A stretch of 60,157 nt of DNA from Mesobacillus boroniphilus (GCF_018424685.1 NZ_QTKX01000005.1:1-60157), one strand, 5' to 3'. Positions 1 to 9,352 are shown, counted from the stretch's first letter. Translations and numbers: made by a program. The notes: generated from the sequence alone by a model not told the origin.

Positions 1-122
<122 letters not shown>

Positions 123-224
123 CAAATTAGATTACTCGTTCTTCTAAATTCTTCTTACACATTATCTAGTTTTGAGGGAACAAAGTTTTTGCGCAAGCAA
201 AATAATTTTCCTCAAACCAAATAG

Positions 225-340
<116 letters not shown>

Positions 341-345
341 ACATG

Positions 346-377
346 AAAGAACAGCTGTAATGGCTGTTCTTTTTTTG
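346..377 (+). terminator. rrn operon terminator
   Basis: Stem AAAGAACAGC / GCTGTTCTTT around a 7-base loop, followed by a T run. It lies 5 bases after the 5S gene. Confidence 0.9.
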
Positions 378-442
378 CATATTAGAAAAGTAATGGCTAA
401 TTAAACATCATGAATTTAAACTGTTTCCCCATTTTATCAAGT

Positions 443-535
443 TGGTCGAAATATTCTAAAATGTGGTCGATATAATAACAGATTCGCCGATATATTCAAT
501 AATGTGGTCGATAAAATCAAAAAATCGCCAATAAA
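443..535. repeat. Degenerate ~20.5-bp phased repeat array (word TGGTCGATA / TCGCCGATA)
   Basis: TGGTCGA starts at 443, 464 and 505. The related TCGCCGA / TCGCCAA starts at 484 and 525. Spacings are 21, 20, 21 and 20 bases. The words are followed by A/T-rich filler such as TATAATAA. The array lies in the 480-base gap between the rrn terminator and csfB. No gene is visible in this gap, and the rest of it (536-800) is AT-rich with no further structure seen. Confidence 0.7.
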
Positions 536-806
536 GCTTAAAGATGATATTGTTGAACCATTCTCAGGCCCCCTTTTACGGGAAATTCATTTCATCCATA
601 TCACAAAAACATTGTCCTGGATCTTCAAAATTGTCCTCAAGCTGCCATATTATTATAAAACATAAGAACGGTCCCTTGTTTCCCCTTGCGAACAGCTTAA
701 TCAAATAATAAAACCAACCTAAATTGTTATAAGACATACAAGGAAATCGAATGTCAATCATAAAATATAAAACAACTAAACTTTCTAAAATATTATTCGG
801 AAAATT

Positions 807-836
807 GTATACAAAAAAAGGATCCTGGCAACAATA
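807..836 (+). promoter_or_regulatory. Sigma-F promoter of csfB
   Basis: GTATA (807-811), 15 bases, then GGCAACAATA (827-836). This matches the sigma-F consensus (GywTA, 15 bp, GGnRAnAnTw) at every defined position and lies just upstream of csfB, which is sigma-F-dependent in B. subtilis. Confidence 0.85.
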
Positions 837-856
837 GGTGTACGGAGGTGGAGAAT

Positions 857-1060
857 TTGGGTTCGCTTTTAGCTAAAAATCAAATTGGGGAAACGTGTGT
901 GATTTGCGAACAGACGAAAACGGCTGGCATACACCTGTATACTTCTTTTATATGCACAGACTGTGAGAGCATCATGATTAAGACAGATACGAGTGATCCT
1001 AAATATAAATATTACGTAGAAAAGCTAAGGAAAGTAACGAAACCTGGCATTTACAGTTAA
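857..1060 (+). CDS. csfB: Anti-sigma-G factor Gin (CsfB)
   Basis: Small zinc-binding protein of the Gin/CsfB family, about 67 aa. In B. subtilis it binds and inhibits sigma-G (and sigma-E) so that late forespore genes are not switched on early. The visible features are two CxxC pairs (CVIC and CTDC) framing a GIHLYTSFIC core, and the family's conserved TSDPKYKYYVEKL segment near the C-terminus. The start is taken as TTG 857, placed 8 bases after the GGAGG at 844-848; a GTG at 848 overlaps that ribosome-binding site. The gene is transcribed alone from a sigma-F promoter and ends at a terminator. In B. subtilis xpaC and yaaN follow it, but here yaaO is next. Confidence 0.9.
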   Translation: MGSLLAKNQIGETCVICEQTKTAGIHLYTSFICTDCESIMIKTDTSDPKYKYYVEKLRKVTKPGIYS

Positions 1061-1089
1061 AAGCTCATTTCGAGCTTTTATTTTTTTTT
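1059..1089 (+). terminator. csfB terminator
   Basis: AAAAGCTC / GAGCTTTT hairpin overlapping the csfB stop codon, followed by a long T run. Confidence 0.85.
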
Positions 1090-1146
1090 GCTAAAAAACA
1101 GTGTTAGAATAGATAGGTGTGAATTTATATATATACAGGTGAGACT

Positions 1147-2577
1147 ATGGATCAATCTAAAACACCCTTGTACTCTCAATTGGTTAAGCATACAAGCGGA
1201 AGCCCTTTATCGTTCCATGTACCGGGGCACAAGAATGGGGCTTTTTTTCCCGAAGAGGGACAACCCTTCTATAATCAAATTTTAAAATTGGATGCAACTG
1301 AAATAACGGGATTGGATGACCTTCATTCACCCGAGGGAGTTATTTTTGATGCTGAAGAATTACTTAGGGATTTTTATAGTACGGAAAAAAGCTTTTTTTT
1401 AATAAATGGATCCACTGTTGGGAATCTTGCGATGATTATGGCTGTGATTGATGAAGATGATGTGGTGCTTGTTCAGCGAAATTCCCATAAATCAATCATG
1501 AATGCTATAAGACTTGCAAAAGCAAAACCCGTTTTTATAAGCCCGGAATACAATGGAGAATACGGAGTGGCTGCAGGGTTAAGCATTGATGGGGTTAAAT
1601 CAGCAATCAGCCAGTATCCGAATGCAAAGGCACTTATATTAACGCACCCTAATTATTACGGACTAACTTATGATCTCAAGAGCCTTATAGATTTAGCTCA
1701 TGAATATAGCATTCCTGTCTTGGTGGATGAGGCTCATGGAGTCCATTTTATCGCAGGGGATTATTTTCCGGCTTCTGCCGTTGAACTTGGAGCTGATCTT
1801 GTCGTACAGTCAGCTCATAAGACATTGCCAGCGATGACCATGGGGGCCTTTCTTCATTATCAAACGAATCGTGTATCACTCAGCAAGCTAAAGTTCTATT
1901 TGCAGGCTCTGCAGTCAAGCAGCCCCTCGTATCCATTGATGGCTTCCCTTGATTTGGCACGCAGTTATCTGGGTACTTATACTAAGGAAGATATCTCGTA
2001 TCTGAAAGATGAGATAGAGGAATTCAAAAAAAAGCTGCAAAAATTAGATGCGATTCGTATATTGCAGCATGATGACCCACTAAAGTTGACTATCCAGTCA
2101 AATGGCGCCTGGTCTGGTTTCGAAATGCAATCAAGACTTGAATCAAATGGGATCTTCACGGAACTGGCCGACCCATATAACGTGCTGCTCGTACTTCCTT
2201 TATTGAAGCATGGCATGAAGCATCGCTTGCATGAAGCAGCTGAAAAGATTGCCGAGGTTGCAAGTACTATGCCTGATGGAAGAAATAAACCTGAATCAAA
2301 GATTGTTCATAAAAGTATTTCAACTTTAAATGTCAGTTATAAAGAGATGGAGCTTCAACAGACTGAATATGTCCTGTTGAAGGAATCCGCAGGAAGAGTC
2401 TGTGCTGAACAAATCATTCCTTATCCGCCAGGCATTCCGCTTTGTCTCCCTGGTGAAATTCTGACAGAAGATGATATTGATACAATTTTATTTTTAAAAG
2501 AAAAAGAAGCGAAAATCCAGGGCGGAGTATATTTGCATGCTGGTAAAATAAAAGTGTTTAAGAGTTGGGGGCTTTAA
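1147..2577 (+). CDS. yaaO: Orn/Lys/Arg decarboxylase-family PLP enzyme YaaO
   Basis: A 476-aa fold-type I PLP enzyme of the Orn/Lys/Arg decarboxylase family (SpeA-like); the substrate of YaaO is not firmly known. Visible features: N-terminal [12 protein letters not shown] (residues ~20-31), the [14 protein letters not shown] active-site segment, the cofactor-binding DEAHGVHF, and the Schiff-base lysine in [10 protein letters not shown] (residue ~226). A C-terminal domain includes [13 protein letters not shown], typical of the family. The start is ATG 1147 behind AGGTGAG. The gene ends one base before the tmk start, so the two are probably co-transcribed. It is cytosolic, with no signal peptide. 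Confidence 0.88.
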   Translation: MDQSKTPLYSQLVKHTSGSPLSFHVPGHKNGAFFPEEGQPFYNQILKLDATEITGLDDLHSPEGVIFDAEELLRDFYSTEKSFFLINGSTVGNLAMIMAVIDEDDVVLVQRNSHKSIMNAIRLAKAKPVFISPEYNGEYGVAAGLSIDGVKSAISQYPNAKALILTHPNYYGLTYDLKSLIDLAHEYSIPVLVDEAHGVHFIAGDYFPASAVELGADLVVQSAHKTLPAMTMGAFLHYQTNRVSLSKLKFYLQALQSSSPSYPLMASLDLARSYLGTYTKEDISYLKDEIEEFKKKLQKLDAIRILQHDDPLKLTIQSNGAWSGFEMQSRLESNGIFTELADPYNVLLVLPLLKHGMKHRLHEAAEKIAEVASTMPDGRNKPESKIVHKSISTLNVSYKEMELQQTEYVLLKESAGRVCAEQIIPYPPGIPLCLPGEILTEDDIDTILFLKEKEAKIQGGVYLHAGKIKVFKSWGL

Positions 2578-2578
2578 A

Positions 2579-3211
2579 TTGGAAAAAGGAATTTTTATTA
2601 CGATAGAAGGTCCGGATGGTTCTGGAAAGACAACGATCCTTCAAATGCTAGCGCAAAATCTTGAAAAAGAAGGATACGCAGTTGTGGCCACACGTGAGCC
2701 TGGAGGCATCGAGATTGCCGAACAAATCAGGAAAGTCATCCTGGATCCGGAAAATACTGCGATGGACCCGCGTACAGAGGCGCTTTTATATGCAGCGGCG
2801 AGGAGGCAGCATCTCGCAGAAAAAGTGAAGCCTGCTTTAAAAGAAGGGAAAATCGTCTTGTGTGATCGTTTTGTTGATAGTTCTCTTGCCTATCAAGGAC
2901 ATGCTCGTGGTTTAGGTATTGATGAGGTCTATTCAATCAACGAATTTGCGATAGAAAATATGATGCCAGTGATGACTCTATACTTTGATGTTGCGCCGGA
3001 GATTGGGCTGGAAAGGATCAATAAAAATAAGGGACGCGAAGTGAATCGCCTTGACATGGAGAAGCTCGAATTCCACCAAAAGGTGAGAGAAGGCTATATG
3101 ATGATTGCCGAGAGATTCCCGGACAGGATTCTCAAAATTGACGCTTCAAAGGAATTAGAAGCAGTTTATCAACAAGCTGAAGGCAAAATTAAAGAGCTAT
3201 TGAATAGATAA
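2579..3211 (+). CDS. tmk: Thymidylate kinase
   Basis: 210-aa kinase that phosphorylates dTMP to dTDP for DNA synthesis. The P-loop GPDGSGKTT is at residues ~11-19, followed by the DRF motif ([13 protein letters not shown]) and a lid-like segment rich in Arg/Lys ([12 protein letters not shown]). Length matches the family (~210 aa). The start is TTG 2579, which gives the expected N-terminus [10 protein letters not shown] and sits 1 base after the yaaO stop, with a G-rich stretch (GTTGGGGGC) as likely ribosome-binding site. A terminator follows, so tmk ends the yaaO-tmk unit instead of running into darA. Confidence 0.96.
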   Translation: MEKGIFITIEGPDGSGKTTILQMLAQNLEKEGYAVVATREPGGIEIAEQIRKVILDPENTAMDPRTEALLYAAARRQHLAEKVKPALKEGKIVLCDRFVDSSLAYQGHARGLGIDEVYSINEFAIENMMPVMTLYFDVAPEIGLERINKNKGREVNRLDMEKLEFHQKVREGYMMIAERFPDRILKIDASKELEAVYQQAEGKIKELLNR

Positions 3212-3222
3212 TATCCAGTAAG

Positions 3223-3256
3223 ACAAGCCTTGTTTTCTATCAGGCTTGTTTTGTTT
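3223..3256 (+). terminator. tmk terminator
   Basis: ACAAGCCT / AGGCTTGT hairpin followed by a T-rich tract. Confidence 0.8.
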
Positions 3257-3276
3257 TTTGCTGGAAACTTTTCCTG

Positions 3277-3371
3277 TTTGCGAATAAGAAGGTGGTATTT
3301 GCAAATAAACACCGTAAGTTTGCGAATAAAAGGTTATTTTCTCGAATGAAGATCTATAATTTGCTAATAAA
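3277..3371. repeat. 21-bp phased repeat array (word TTTGCGAATAA)
   Basis: TTTGCGAATAA at 3277, TTTGCAAATAA at 3298, TTTGCGAATAA at 3319, TTCTCGAATGA at 3339 and TTTGCTAATAA at 3360. Spacings are 21, 21, 20 and 21 bases. The array is in the 370-base gap between the tmk terminator and darA. The remaining ~200 bases presumably hold the darA promoter, but I see no clear consensus there. Confidence 0.75.
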
Positions 3372-3582
3372 ATCAAGCGATATACAGATATGTGAATTTC
3401 AACTGGAAGCCGATGGGATTTTGCGTTTAAATCATGTCTTGTCACATGAATCCTGTTATAATGAAGATACAAATGTTACGGAATGAAAAAATACTTTTCG
3501 CAAGGTTGTTGCGTGATGAGCCAATCGGTACATTAGGTTATGAAAGCAGCAAGTCTACGAAATAAGTCTAGGGGGATAATGA

Positions 3583-3912
<330 letters not shown>

Positions 3913-3940
3913 CGGGAAATACCCGGAGGTTTAGCAAGAG

Positions 3941-4379
3941 ATGAGATTAATCAGGATATGCGCCTTAACATAGATAAAGTCCGTCAGGATCAAAACAACA
4001 GCTAGGGGGCAGAATCAAGTTCAATGACCTTGTGCAGAATCAAGAACATAAATTGCAGCTTGAACAGCTGCAGCAATTAATGAAGGAAGTCGAGTCTGCC
4101 GGTGAGAGGCTTGCCCGGTCGAGGACGTTTAAGGACCTGGCCAAGTTCAAGACACTGGTTAAGCAGTTTGTAAAAGAAACTGTCAACTTTGGTATGGAGC
4201 TGAAGCACTCGCATAGCTCGAACCAATATGGTGAAGGCAGGTCACTGAAGCTTGTAGAAACAATTGATGAGAAGCTTGTCGAGTTGACAGAAGAGTTAAT
4301 GGATAATAAAGATGAACAGATTGATATCCTCGGCAAAATGGGGGAAATCAACGGGCTGTTGATCAATTTATATACGTAA
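3941..4379 (+). pseudogene. yaaR: YaaR-family protein with a damaged 5' end (two apparent frameshifts and a TAG)
   Basis: YaaR is a ~146-aa uncharacterised protein always near darA and holB. The C-terminal ~115 codons here are intact, containing RTFKDLAKFKTLVKQFV and ending GEINGLLINLYT. The expected N-terminus is spread over three frames. ATG 3941, behind CGGAGG, reads only ten codons. Adding one base near 3946 gives MRINQDMRLNIDKVRQDQN. That frame meets TAG at 4003. A second single-base gap near 4020 is needed to join AESS to FNDLVQNQEHKL. A shortened protein could start at GTG 4032, but no ribosome-binding site is visible there. Either the gene is decaying or the assembly has errors here. 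Confidence 0.75.
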
Positions 4380-4392
4380 GTGAGTGATCGCA

Positions 4393-5400
4393 TTGGCAAA
4401 GACGTGGGACGAGCTGGAGAGACTTCAGCCGAATGTTTTGAAGATGATAAAAAACAGCATCCTGAAAAATCGAATAGCCCATGCGTATTTATTTGAAGGA
4501 ATGAGGGGCACTGGCAAAAAGGAGATTAGTATTCTTCTTGCCAAGAGCATCAATTGCCATGCTCCGGTTGATGGCTATAAACCTTGTGAAAGCTGCTTGA
4601 ACTGCAAAAGGATCAACCATGGCAACCATCCGGATATCCATCTTGTCGAGCCTGATGGCCTGTCGATCAAGAAAGGGCAGATCCAGCAGCTTCAGGAGGA
4701 GTTTTCGAAAACAGGTGTAGAGTCAAAAAATAAGCTTTACACTATCGTCCATGCCGATCGGATGACGACAAATGCGGCGAACAGTTTGCTTAAGTTCCTT
4801 GAGGAACCGCATGCAGGAACTGTTGCCGTATTGATCACCGAGCAGGCACAGCAAATGCTGCCGACGATTTTGTCGAGATGCCAGTTGATCAATTTTACAC
4901 CCTTATCTCCTAAAAATATGGCAGAACAATTGATAGCCATTGGGATACAACCGCAGATGGCACCGCTATTGGCCCAGTTAACCAATAATTTGGAAGAAGC
5001 TTTAGAGATAAGTAATGATGATTGGTTTGCACAAGCACAAAAAATAGTGTTAAAATTATATGAAGTGCTGAAGAAGAATTCACTTGAAGCTATGGTCGCG
5101 CTTCAAGAGAACTGGTTTATGCACTTTAAAGAGAAAGAACAAATCGATCGAGGTTTGGATTTATTACTTCTTATTTTTAAGGATTTACTATACATTCAGC
5201 TTGGCAAGAAAGACCAGGTTGTATTTCTAAGCGAAAGCTCACGTTTAGAACAATTTGCATTACAGACATCCGGACGGCGTCTTACCGAACAAATGGCAGC
5301 CATTCTGGAGGCGAAGAGGAAGCTGCATGCCAATATGAATCCCCAGCTGCTTATGGAAGAGCTGGTGTTAAAATTGCAGGAGGGATCTACACTTGTATGA
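4393..5400 (+). CDS. holB: DNA polymerase III delta' subunit
   Basis: 335-aa clamp-loader subunit. Together with delta and tau (DnaX) it opens the beta clamp at replication forks. Visible features: an AAA+ P-loop-like GMRGTGKKE near residue 36, the zinc module C-x8-C-x2-C-x2-C (CHAPVDGYKPCESCLNC), the LVEPDGLSIKKGQIQ signature, NAANSLLKFLEEP, and the SRC motif (SRCQLINF). The start TTG 4393 gives MAKTWDELERLQP, which lines up with the B. subtilis N-terminus. GTG 4384 is an alternative, and neither has a strong ribosome-binding site. It overlaps ricT by 8 bases, implying translational coupling. Confidence 0.94.
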   Translation: MAKTWDELERLQPNVLKMIKNSILKNRIAHAYLFEGMRGTGKKEISILLAKSINCHAPVDGYKPCESCLNCKRINHGNHPDIHLVEPDGLSIKKGQIQQLQEEFSKTGVESKNKLYTIVHADRMTTNAANSLLKFLEEPHAGTVAVLITEQAQQMLPTILSRCQLINFTPLSPKNMAEQLIAIGIQPQMAPLLAQLTNNLEEALEISNDDWFAQAQKIVLKLYEVLKKNSLEAMVALQENWFMHFKEKEQIDRGLDLLLLIFKDLLYIQLGKKDQVVFLSESSRLEQFALQTSGRRLTEQMAAILEAKRKLHANMNPQLLMEELVLKLQEGSTLV

Positions 5401-6223
5401 TGTAGTAGGTGTCCGCTTCAAGAAAGCGGGGAAGATTTATTATTTTGATCCCGGCGATCTCTCAATTCAAAAGGACGAATTCGTCATTGTCGAAACTGTA
5501 AGGGGCGTAGAGTACGGCAGAGTGGTAACTCCCCGTAAGCAGGTCGGCGAGAAGGATGTTGTCCTGCCTCTGAAAAAGGTAGTCAGAATTGCAGATCAGA
5601 AGGATCGCCTTATTGTCGAGGAGAACAAAACAGCTGCAAAGGAAGCGTACGACGTTTGCAGTGATAAAGTGAATGAACATCAGCTTGATATGAAGCTTGT
5701 TGATGTTGAATATACATTTGACCGCAATAAAGTCATTTTCTACTTCACGGCTGACGGCCGCGTCGATTTCCGGGAATTGGTCAAGGACTTGGCCTCGATT
5801 TTCCGGACAAGGATTGAACTGCGCCAGATTGGCGTAAGGGATGAAGCGAAAATGCTTGGCGGGATAGGACCATGCGGCAGAATGCTTTGCTGTTCAACGT
5901 TCCTTGGGGACTTTGATCCAGTTTCAATCAAGATGGCCAAGGATCAAAACCTCTCGCTTAACCCAACGAAAATTTCCGGCCTTTGCGGCAGGCTCATGTG
6001 CTGTTTGAAATATGAGAACGACGAATATGAATCAGCGAAAGAGCAGCTGCCTGACCTGGGTGAAATGATTGTTACACCTGATGGTACTGGAAAAGTTGTC
6101 GGGTTGAACATCCTGGAACGAGTCATGCAAGTCGATATACCTGGCCAGGAACGCGTGCTGGAATATACACTTGAGGAAATACAGGAAGCAGGAGCTGTAT
6201 CGTTGCAATCATCCACAGATTAA
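5393..6223 (+). CDS. ricT: RicT (YaaT), subunit of the RicA-RicF-RicT (Y) complex
   Basis: 276-aa PSP1-domain protein. In B. subtilis it works with YlbF and YmcA in an iron-sulfur complex that steers RNase Y and affects competence, biofilm and sporulation through mRNA processing. Cysteines are visible in [15 protein letters not shown] and [16 protein letters not shown] (residues ~161-205), consistent with cluster ligands. The PSP1 core includes [20 protein letters not shown]. The start is TTG 5393, 7 bases after AGGAGGG. The stretch from the conserved core to [20 protein letters not shown] closely matches the B. subtilis protein as I recall it. The gene overlaps holB by 8 bases. Confidence 0.95.
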   Translation: MYDVVGVRFKKAGKIYYFDPGDLSIQKDEFVIVETVRGVEYGRVVTPRKQVGEKDVVLPLKKVVRIADQKDRLIVEENKTAAKEAYDVCSDKVNEHQLDMKLVDVEYTFDRNKVIFYFTADGRVDFRELVKDLASIFRTRIELRQIGVRDEAKMLGGIGPCGRMLCCSTFLGDFDPVSIKMAKDQNLSLNPTKISGLCGRLMCCLKYENDEYESAKEQLPDLGEMIVTPDGTGKVVGLNILERVMQVDIPGQERVLEYTLEEIQEAGAVSLQSSTD

Positions 6224-6236
6224 TGAGGTGGAACAG

Positions 6237-6608
6237 GTGGATAAAAAAGATATCTTTGACTCAGTAAGTAATATGGAATCGCAGATTGGTGATTTATACC
6301 GTCAGCTTGGTGAGTTAAAACAGCATTTGGCAGAGGTCTTGGAAGAGAATAATGCATTAAAGCTGGAAAATGAGCATTTAAGACGCCGTCTGGATCAATC
6401 CATAGGTAAAAAAGATCCAACCATTAAGAAAAGCGATAAGGGAAACAGCAATCAGACTCAAGATGATAAAAACGTGGTCGACATCGGTGAAGGCTACGAC
6501 AACCTTGCCCGTCTTTATCAGGAAGGCTTCCACATCTGTAACCTGCATTTCGGAAGCCCGCGCAAAGAGGATTGCCTGTTCTGTCTATCCTTTCTTAATA
6601 AAAAATAA
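6237..6608 (+). CDS. yabA: Replication initiation control protein YabA
   Basis: 123-aa negative regulator of initiation. In B. subtilis it bridges DnaA and the beta clamp (DnaN) and disturbs DnaA cooperativity. The N-terminal half (residues ~10-60) is a leucine-zipper-like coiled coil ([20 protein letters not shown]). A charged linker follows, then a C-terminal zinc-binding domain with FHICNLHF and [12 protein letters not shown]. The start is GTG 6237, 5 bases after GAGGTGG, 14 bases downstream of ricT. Its position beside holB fits the link to the clamp machinery. Confidence 0.94.
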   Translation: MDKKDIFDSVSNMESQIGDLYRQLGELKQHLAEVLEENNALKLENEHLRRRLDQSIGKKDPTIKKSDKGNSNQTQDDKNVVDIGEGYDNLARLYQEGFHICNLHFGSPRKEDCLFCLSFLNKK

Positions 6609-6713
6609 TTGGCAGCCTTCCTTAATAGGGAAGGCTATTTTTATAATGTTAAAAACCAAAGAGCCATCACGGCCTGGGCGATTTACCTAATGCATATGGA
6701 GGAACTATCTATA

Positions 6714-7457
6714 ATGGTTAACTTACGGGAAGATGAACGATTGGATTATTTGTTGGCAGAGGATTTAAGGATTATCCAGAGCCCGAATGTATTTTCATTT
6801 TCGCTGGACGCTGTACTGCTTGCAAGGTTTGTCTGGGTGCCAATCCAAAAAGGCAAGATTGTCGACCTTTGCAGCGGCAATGGGGTGATTCCGCTATTTT
6901 TAAGCGCAAGGACAAAGGGGACAATCACCGGAGTGGAGATTCAGGAGCGGTTGTATGATATGGCAGTCCGCAGTATCGAATATAATAATCTTGAAGATCG
7001 ATTACATATGATTCATGGTGATCTTAAGGATGCGGCCAAAGAGCTCGGCTACGAGAAGTATGATGTCGTAACATGCAATCCTCCTTATTTTCTTACACCT
7101 TCAAAGGAAGAAATAAATATGAATGAACATTTGGCGATTGCGCGTCATGAGATACTCTGCACACTTGAGGATGCAATTAAATCATCGAGCCAGCTAGTAA
7201 AGCAGGGCGGCAAGGTTGCGTTTGTCCACCGTCCAGGCAGATTGATCGATATCATCGAAATCATGAGGAAATATCGGCTTGAGCCTAAGCGGATCCAGTT
7301 TGTTTATCCAAAGGCCGGGAAGGAAGCGAATACGCTTTTGGTAGAGGCGATCAAGGATGGGAGCCCAGACCTTAAAATCCTTGAACCATTGACGGTATAT
7401 GATGAAAATAATGAGTACACACCAGTTATTAAAGAGATGTTATATGGAAGCAAATAA
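6714..7457 (+). CDS. yabB: tRNA (adenine37-N6)-type methyltransferase YabB (TrmN6 family)
   Basis: 247-aa SAM-dependent methyltransferase of the TrmN6/YfiC group, predicted to methylate tRNA (the E. coli relative makes m6A37 in tRNA-Val). Visible features: SAM-binding [16 protein letters not shown] (residues ~47-62), [12 protein letters not shown], and the catalytic NPPY in VVTCNPPYF (residue ~123). The start ATG 6714 gives [14 protein letters not shown], matching the known start and length. GGAGG lies ~12 bases upstream. In B. subtilis the GIY-YIG gene yazA sits between yabB and rsmI; here only 23 bases separate them and yazA is absent. Confidence 0.92.
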   Translation: MVNLREDERLDYLLAEDLRIIQSPNVFSFSLDAVLLARFVWVPIQKGKIVDLCSGNGVIPLFLSARTKGTITGVEIQERLYDMAVRSIEYNNLEDRLHMIHGDLKDAAKELGYEKYDVVTCNPPYFLTPSKEEINMNEHLAIARHEILCTLEDAIKSSSQLVKQGGKVAFVHRPGRLIDIIEIMRKYRLEPKRIQFVYPKAGKEANTLLVEAIKDGSPDLKILEPLTVYDENNEYTPVIKEMLYGSK

Positions 7458-7480
7458 GCAAAGAGAAACGGGTGATTTAC

Positions 7481-8362
7481 ATGCAGCAGCAGAAAAGCTT
7501 TGAACGGGAACATGAAAAAGGGATTCTTTACCTTGTGCCGACTCCTATCGGGAACCTTGAGGACATGACATTCAGGGCGATCAGGATGATGAAGGAAGCC
7601 GATTTGATTGCGGCTGAGGATACGAGGAACACGAAAAAGCTATGCAATTATTTTGAGATTGAAACGCCCGTTACCAGCTATCATGAACATAATAAGGAAA
7701 GCAGCGGACATAAATTGATTGAAAAGATCAGGGAGGGAGCAAAAGTCGCGCTTGTCAGTGATGCAGGAATGCCAACCATTTCTGATCCAGGCACGGAATT
7801 GGTGGCCGAAGCAATCGCCGAGGGGCTGACTGTCGTTCCGCTGCCAGGGGCGAATGCTGCCTTGACAGCTTTGATTGCTTCTGGCATTCTTCCTCAGCCA
7901 TTCTATTATTATGGATTCCTCCAGAGAGGAAAAAAGGATAAGAAGAAGGAACTTGAGCTGCTGGCAAAGCAGACTGCAACCATCGTCCTTTATGAATCTC
8001 CCCACAGGCTGAAGGAAACTCTATCTTTGATGCTTGATGGACTTGGTGATCGAAAAATTGTCCTATGCCGTGAACTGACGAAGAAATATGAGGAGTTCCT
8101 GAGGGGAACGATTTTAGAGGCAATGGCATGGGCAGAGGCAGAAGAAGTCCGTGGGGAATTTGTATTGATTGTCGAAGGAGCTTCTCCTAATACCATTGCC
8201 GAAGAAGAGAACCAATGGTGGGAGAAATTAAGCATGGAAGAGCATGTCGAACATTATATTTCCAAAGAACAAATGAACTCTAAGGATGCAATTAAGCAAA
8301 CAGCCAAAGATAGAGGGATGCAAAAGCGAGAGGTTTATCAGGCGTATCATGTAAAAGGATAA
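7481..8362 (+). CDS. rsmI: 16S rRNA (cytidine1402-2'-O)-methyltransferase
   Basis: 293-aa tetrapyrrole-methylase-fold enzyme that 2'-O-methylates C1402 of 16S rRNA in the decoding centre. Family motifs: LYLVPTPIGNLEDMTFRA (residues ~17-34), AEDTRNTKKL, SYHEHN, ALVSDAGMPTISDPG and PLPGANAALTALIASG. Length is as in B. subtilis. The start is taken as ATG 7481 behind a weak GGGTGA; GTG 7472 is possible. It is the last gene of the operon running from darA. Confidence 0.95.
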   Translation: MQQQKSFEREHEKGILYLVPTPIGNLEDMTFRAIRMMKEADLIAAEDTRNTKKLCNYFEIETPVTSYHEHNKESSGHKLIEKIREGAKVALVSDAGMPTISDPGTELVAEAIAEGLTVVPLPGANAALTALIASGILPQPFYYYGFLQRGKKDKKKELELLAKQTATIVLYESPHRLKETLSLMLDGLGDRKIVLCRELTKKYEEFLRGTILEAMAWAEAEEVRGEFVLIVEGASPNTIAEEENQWWEKLSMEEHVEHYISKEQMNSKDAIKQTAKDRGMQKREVYQAYHVKG

Positions 8363-8386
8363 CGTGATCTTGTGTGAAAACAGCAC

Positions 8387-8418
8387 ATAAAAAAGGCCGT
8401 GGATTTATCCACGGCCTT
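8387..8418 (-). terminator. abrB terminator between convergent rsmI and abrB
   Basis: Perfect 12-bp stem AAGGCCGTGGAT / ATCCACGGCCTT with a 2-base loop. The A run at 8387-8394 gives a T tract for minus-strand transcripts, so it mainly serves abrB. The rsmI side lacks a T tract. Confidence 0.85.
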
Positions 8419-8429
8419 GAATATTATAT

Positions 8430-8717
8430 TTAAGCTTTTACAGGTTCGAAGCTTCCCTGGATTTCTTTAAGAAGCTGTTCAGCACCTTCACGGCTAAGAA
8501 TCAGTTTGCCGCCTGCCAATGTGATGTTGTTGTCAGAAACTTCACCAGTAACATGGCAAGTCATGTTTGGCTTGTACTTCTTAAGGATGATGCGGTCATC
8601 ATCAACATAAATTTCCAAAGCATCCTTTTCTGCGATGCCAAGAGTCCTTCTAAGTTCGATTGGAATTACCACACGGCCAAGCTCATCAACTTTACGTACG
8701 ATACCAGTAGATTTCAT
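8430..8717 (-). CDS. abrB: Transition-state regulator AbrB
   Basis: 95-aa DNA-binding global regulator that represses post-exponential genes during growth. It is itself shut off by phosphorylated Spo0A at the start of sporulation. The N-terminal swapped-hairpin DNA-binding domain is MKSTGIVRKVDELGRVVIPI (residues 1-20) through LEIYVDDDRIILKKYKP (to ~51). The C-terminal multimerisation domain carries VTGEVSDNN. It is the only protein gene on the minus strand in the window. The ribosome-binding site GAGGAG lies ~11 bases before the start. SpoVT (30122) shares the same N-terminal fold. Confidence 0.97.
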   Translation of the reverse strand: MKSTGIVRKVDELGRVVIPIELRRTLGIAEKDALEIYVDDDRIILKKYKPNMTCHVTGEVSDNNITLAGGKLILSREGAEQLLKEIQGSFEPVKA

Positions 8718-8754
8718 AATAAATTAATCTCCTCTCATTTTCCCCTATATTAAG

Positions 8755-8819
8755 TTCGTCATTTTTCGACATTTTTCTCTTATTGGTTTTATAATACCAG
8801 CGATTCCAATAACCGTCAA
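8755..8819 (-). promoter_or_regulatory. abrB promoter with two Spo0A boxes
   Basis: Read on the minus strand: TTGACG (8814-8819), 17 bases, TATTAT (8791-8796) with an extended TG just upstream. Downstream of the predicted start lie two direct Spo0A-box-like heptamers, TGTCGAA (8765-8771) and TGACGAA (8755-8761), 10 bp apart. This is the B. subtilis abrB arrangement, where Spo0A~P bound after the start site represses transcription. Confidence 0.85.
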
Positions 8820-8983
8820 TTATTTTATTTTTCTTCTGTTAACAATTTTTAACACAATTGCGAAAACCTTTTCATACCAAGCTTTATGGATTAAAAAATC
8901 AAGAGAAAATAAGGAGTGGTGAGGTTTTCTCAAAATGAGGATAGAAGAAAAGTATTATTGCGGGAATAATATTCGAAGCATAA

Positions 8984-9033
8984 TTCGACAAAATTCTACA
9001 ATGTTCTTCGACACAAATGTCACAAATTCGACA
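8984..9033. promoter_or_regulatory. Cluster of four Spo0A-box-like heptamers
   Basis: TTCGACA at 8984-8990, 9007-9013 and 9027-9033, and TTCTACA at 8994-9000. TTCGACA is the complement of the Spo0A box TGTCGAA. The cluster is ~165-240 bp upstream of the abrB promoter and just before a weak plus-strand promoter candidate at 9048-9077. Confidence 0.5.
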
Positions 9034-9083
9034 AATTCTCAATGGCATGGACATTATTTTGGCATCAGGTATATTCTATTAAT

Positions 9084-9165
9084 GGATTTGGTTATGATTT
9101 AATTATGCAGAATACTATAATCGGCTATTAAGCTCTTGCCCAAGAATTAAGGCAGGGCTTTTTTG
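9084..9165 (+). ncRNA. Candidate small RNA between abrB and metS
   Basis: A terminator without an upstream plus-strand gene needs a transcript. A weak sigma-A-like promoter, TGGACA (9048-9053), 18 bases, TATTCT (9072-9077), would start RNA near 9084. An alternative -10, TATAAT, lies at 9116-9121. The RNA would end at the hairpin 9130-9160. No open reading frame with a ribosome-binding site is visible. This is inference from signals only. Confidence 0.3.
9130..9165 (+). terminator. Orphan terminator upstream of metS
   Basis: AAGCTCTTGCC / GGCAGGGCTT stem (one bulged T) with a T run, ~240 bases before metS. It is not preceded by a T-box or other recognised leader; I looked for the T-box AGGGTGG motif and found none. 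Confidence 0.7.
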
Positions 9166-9352
9166 ATAAAGTATAGTCCACATTTAAATTCTCTACTGAC
9201 AAAATTCGTAAACTTTATAGGGAGAATGTCCGTAGTGGAGAAAGTTTTTTCAAATTCCTCTTTATTCATTGCCTTATATTAAATGAATATAGAAACCATT
9301 TATAATGGGCCTTTGTTTTGCATTAAAGTGTTATGAATCCCAGTGCATTAAC

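Noticed and set aside
7640..8129. Overlapping minus-strand frames of over 120 codons inside rsmI
   Set aside because: They are shadows of rsmI, with no ribosome-binding sites and low-complexity composition.
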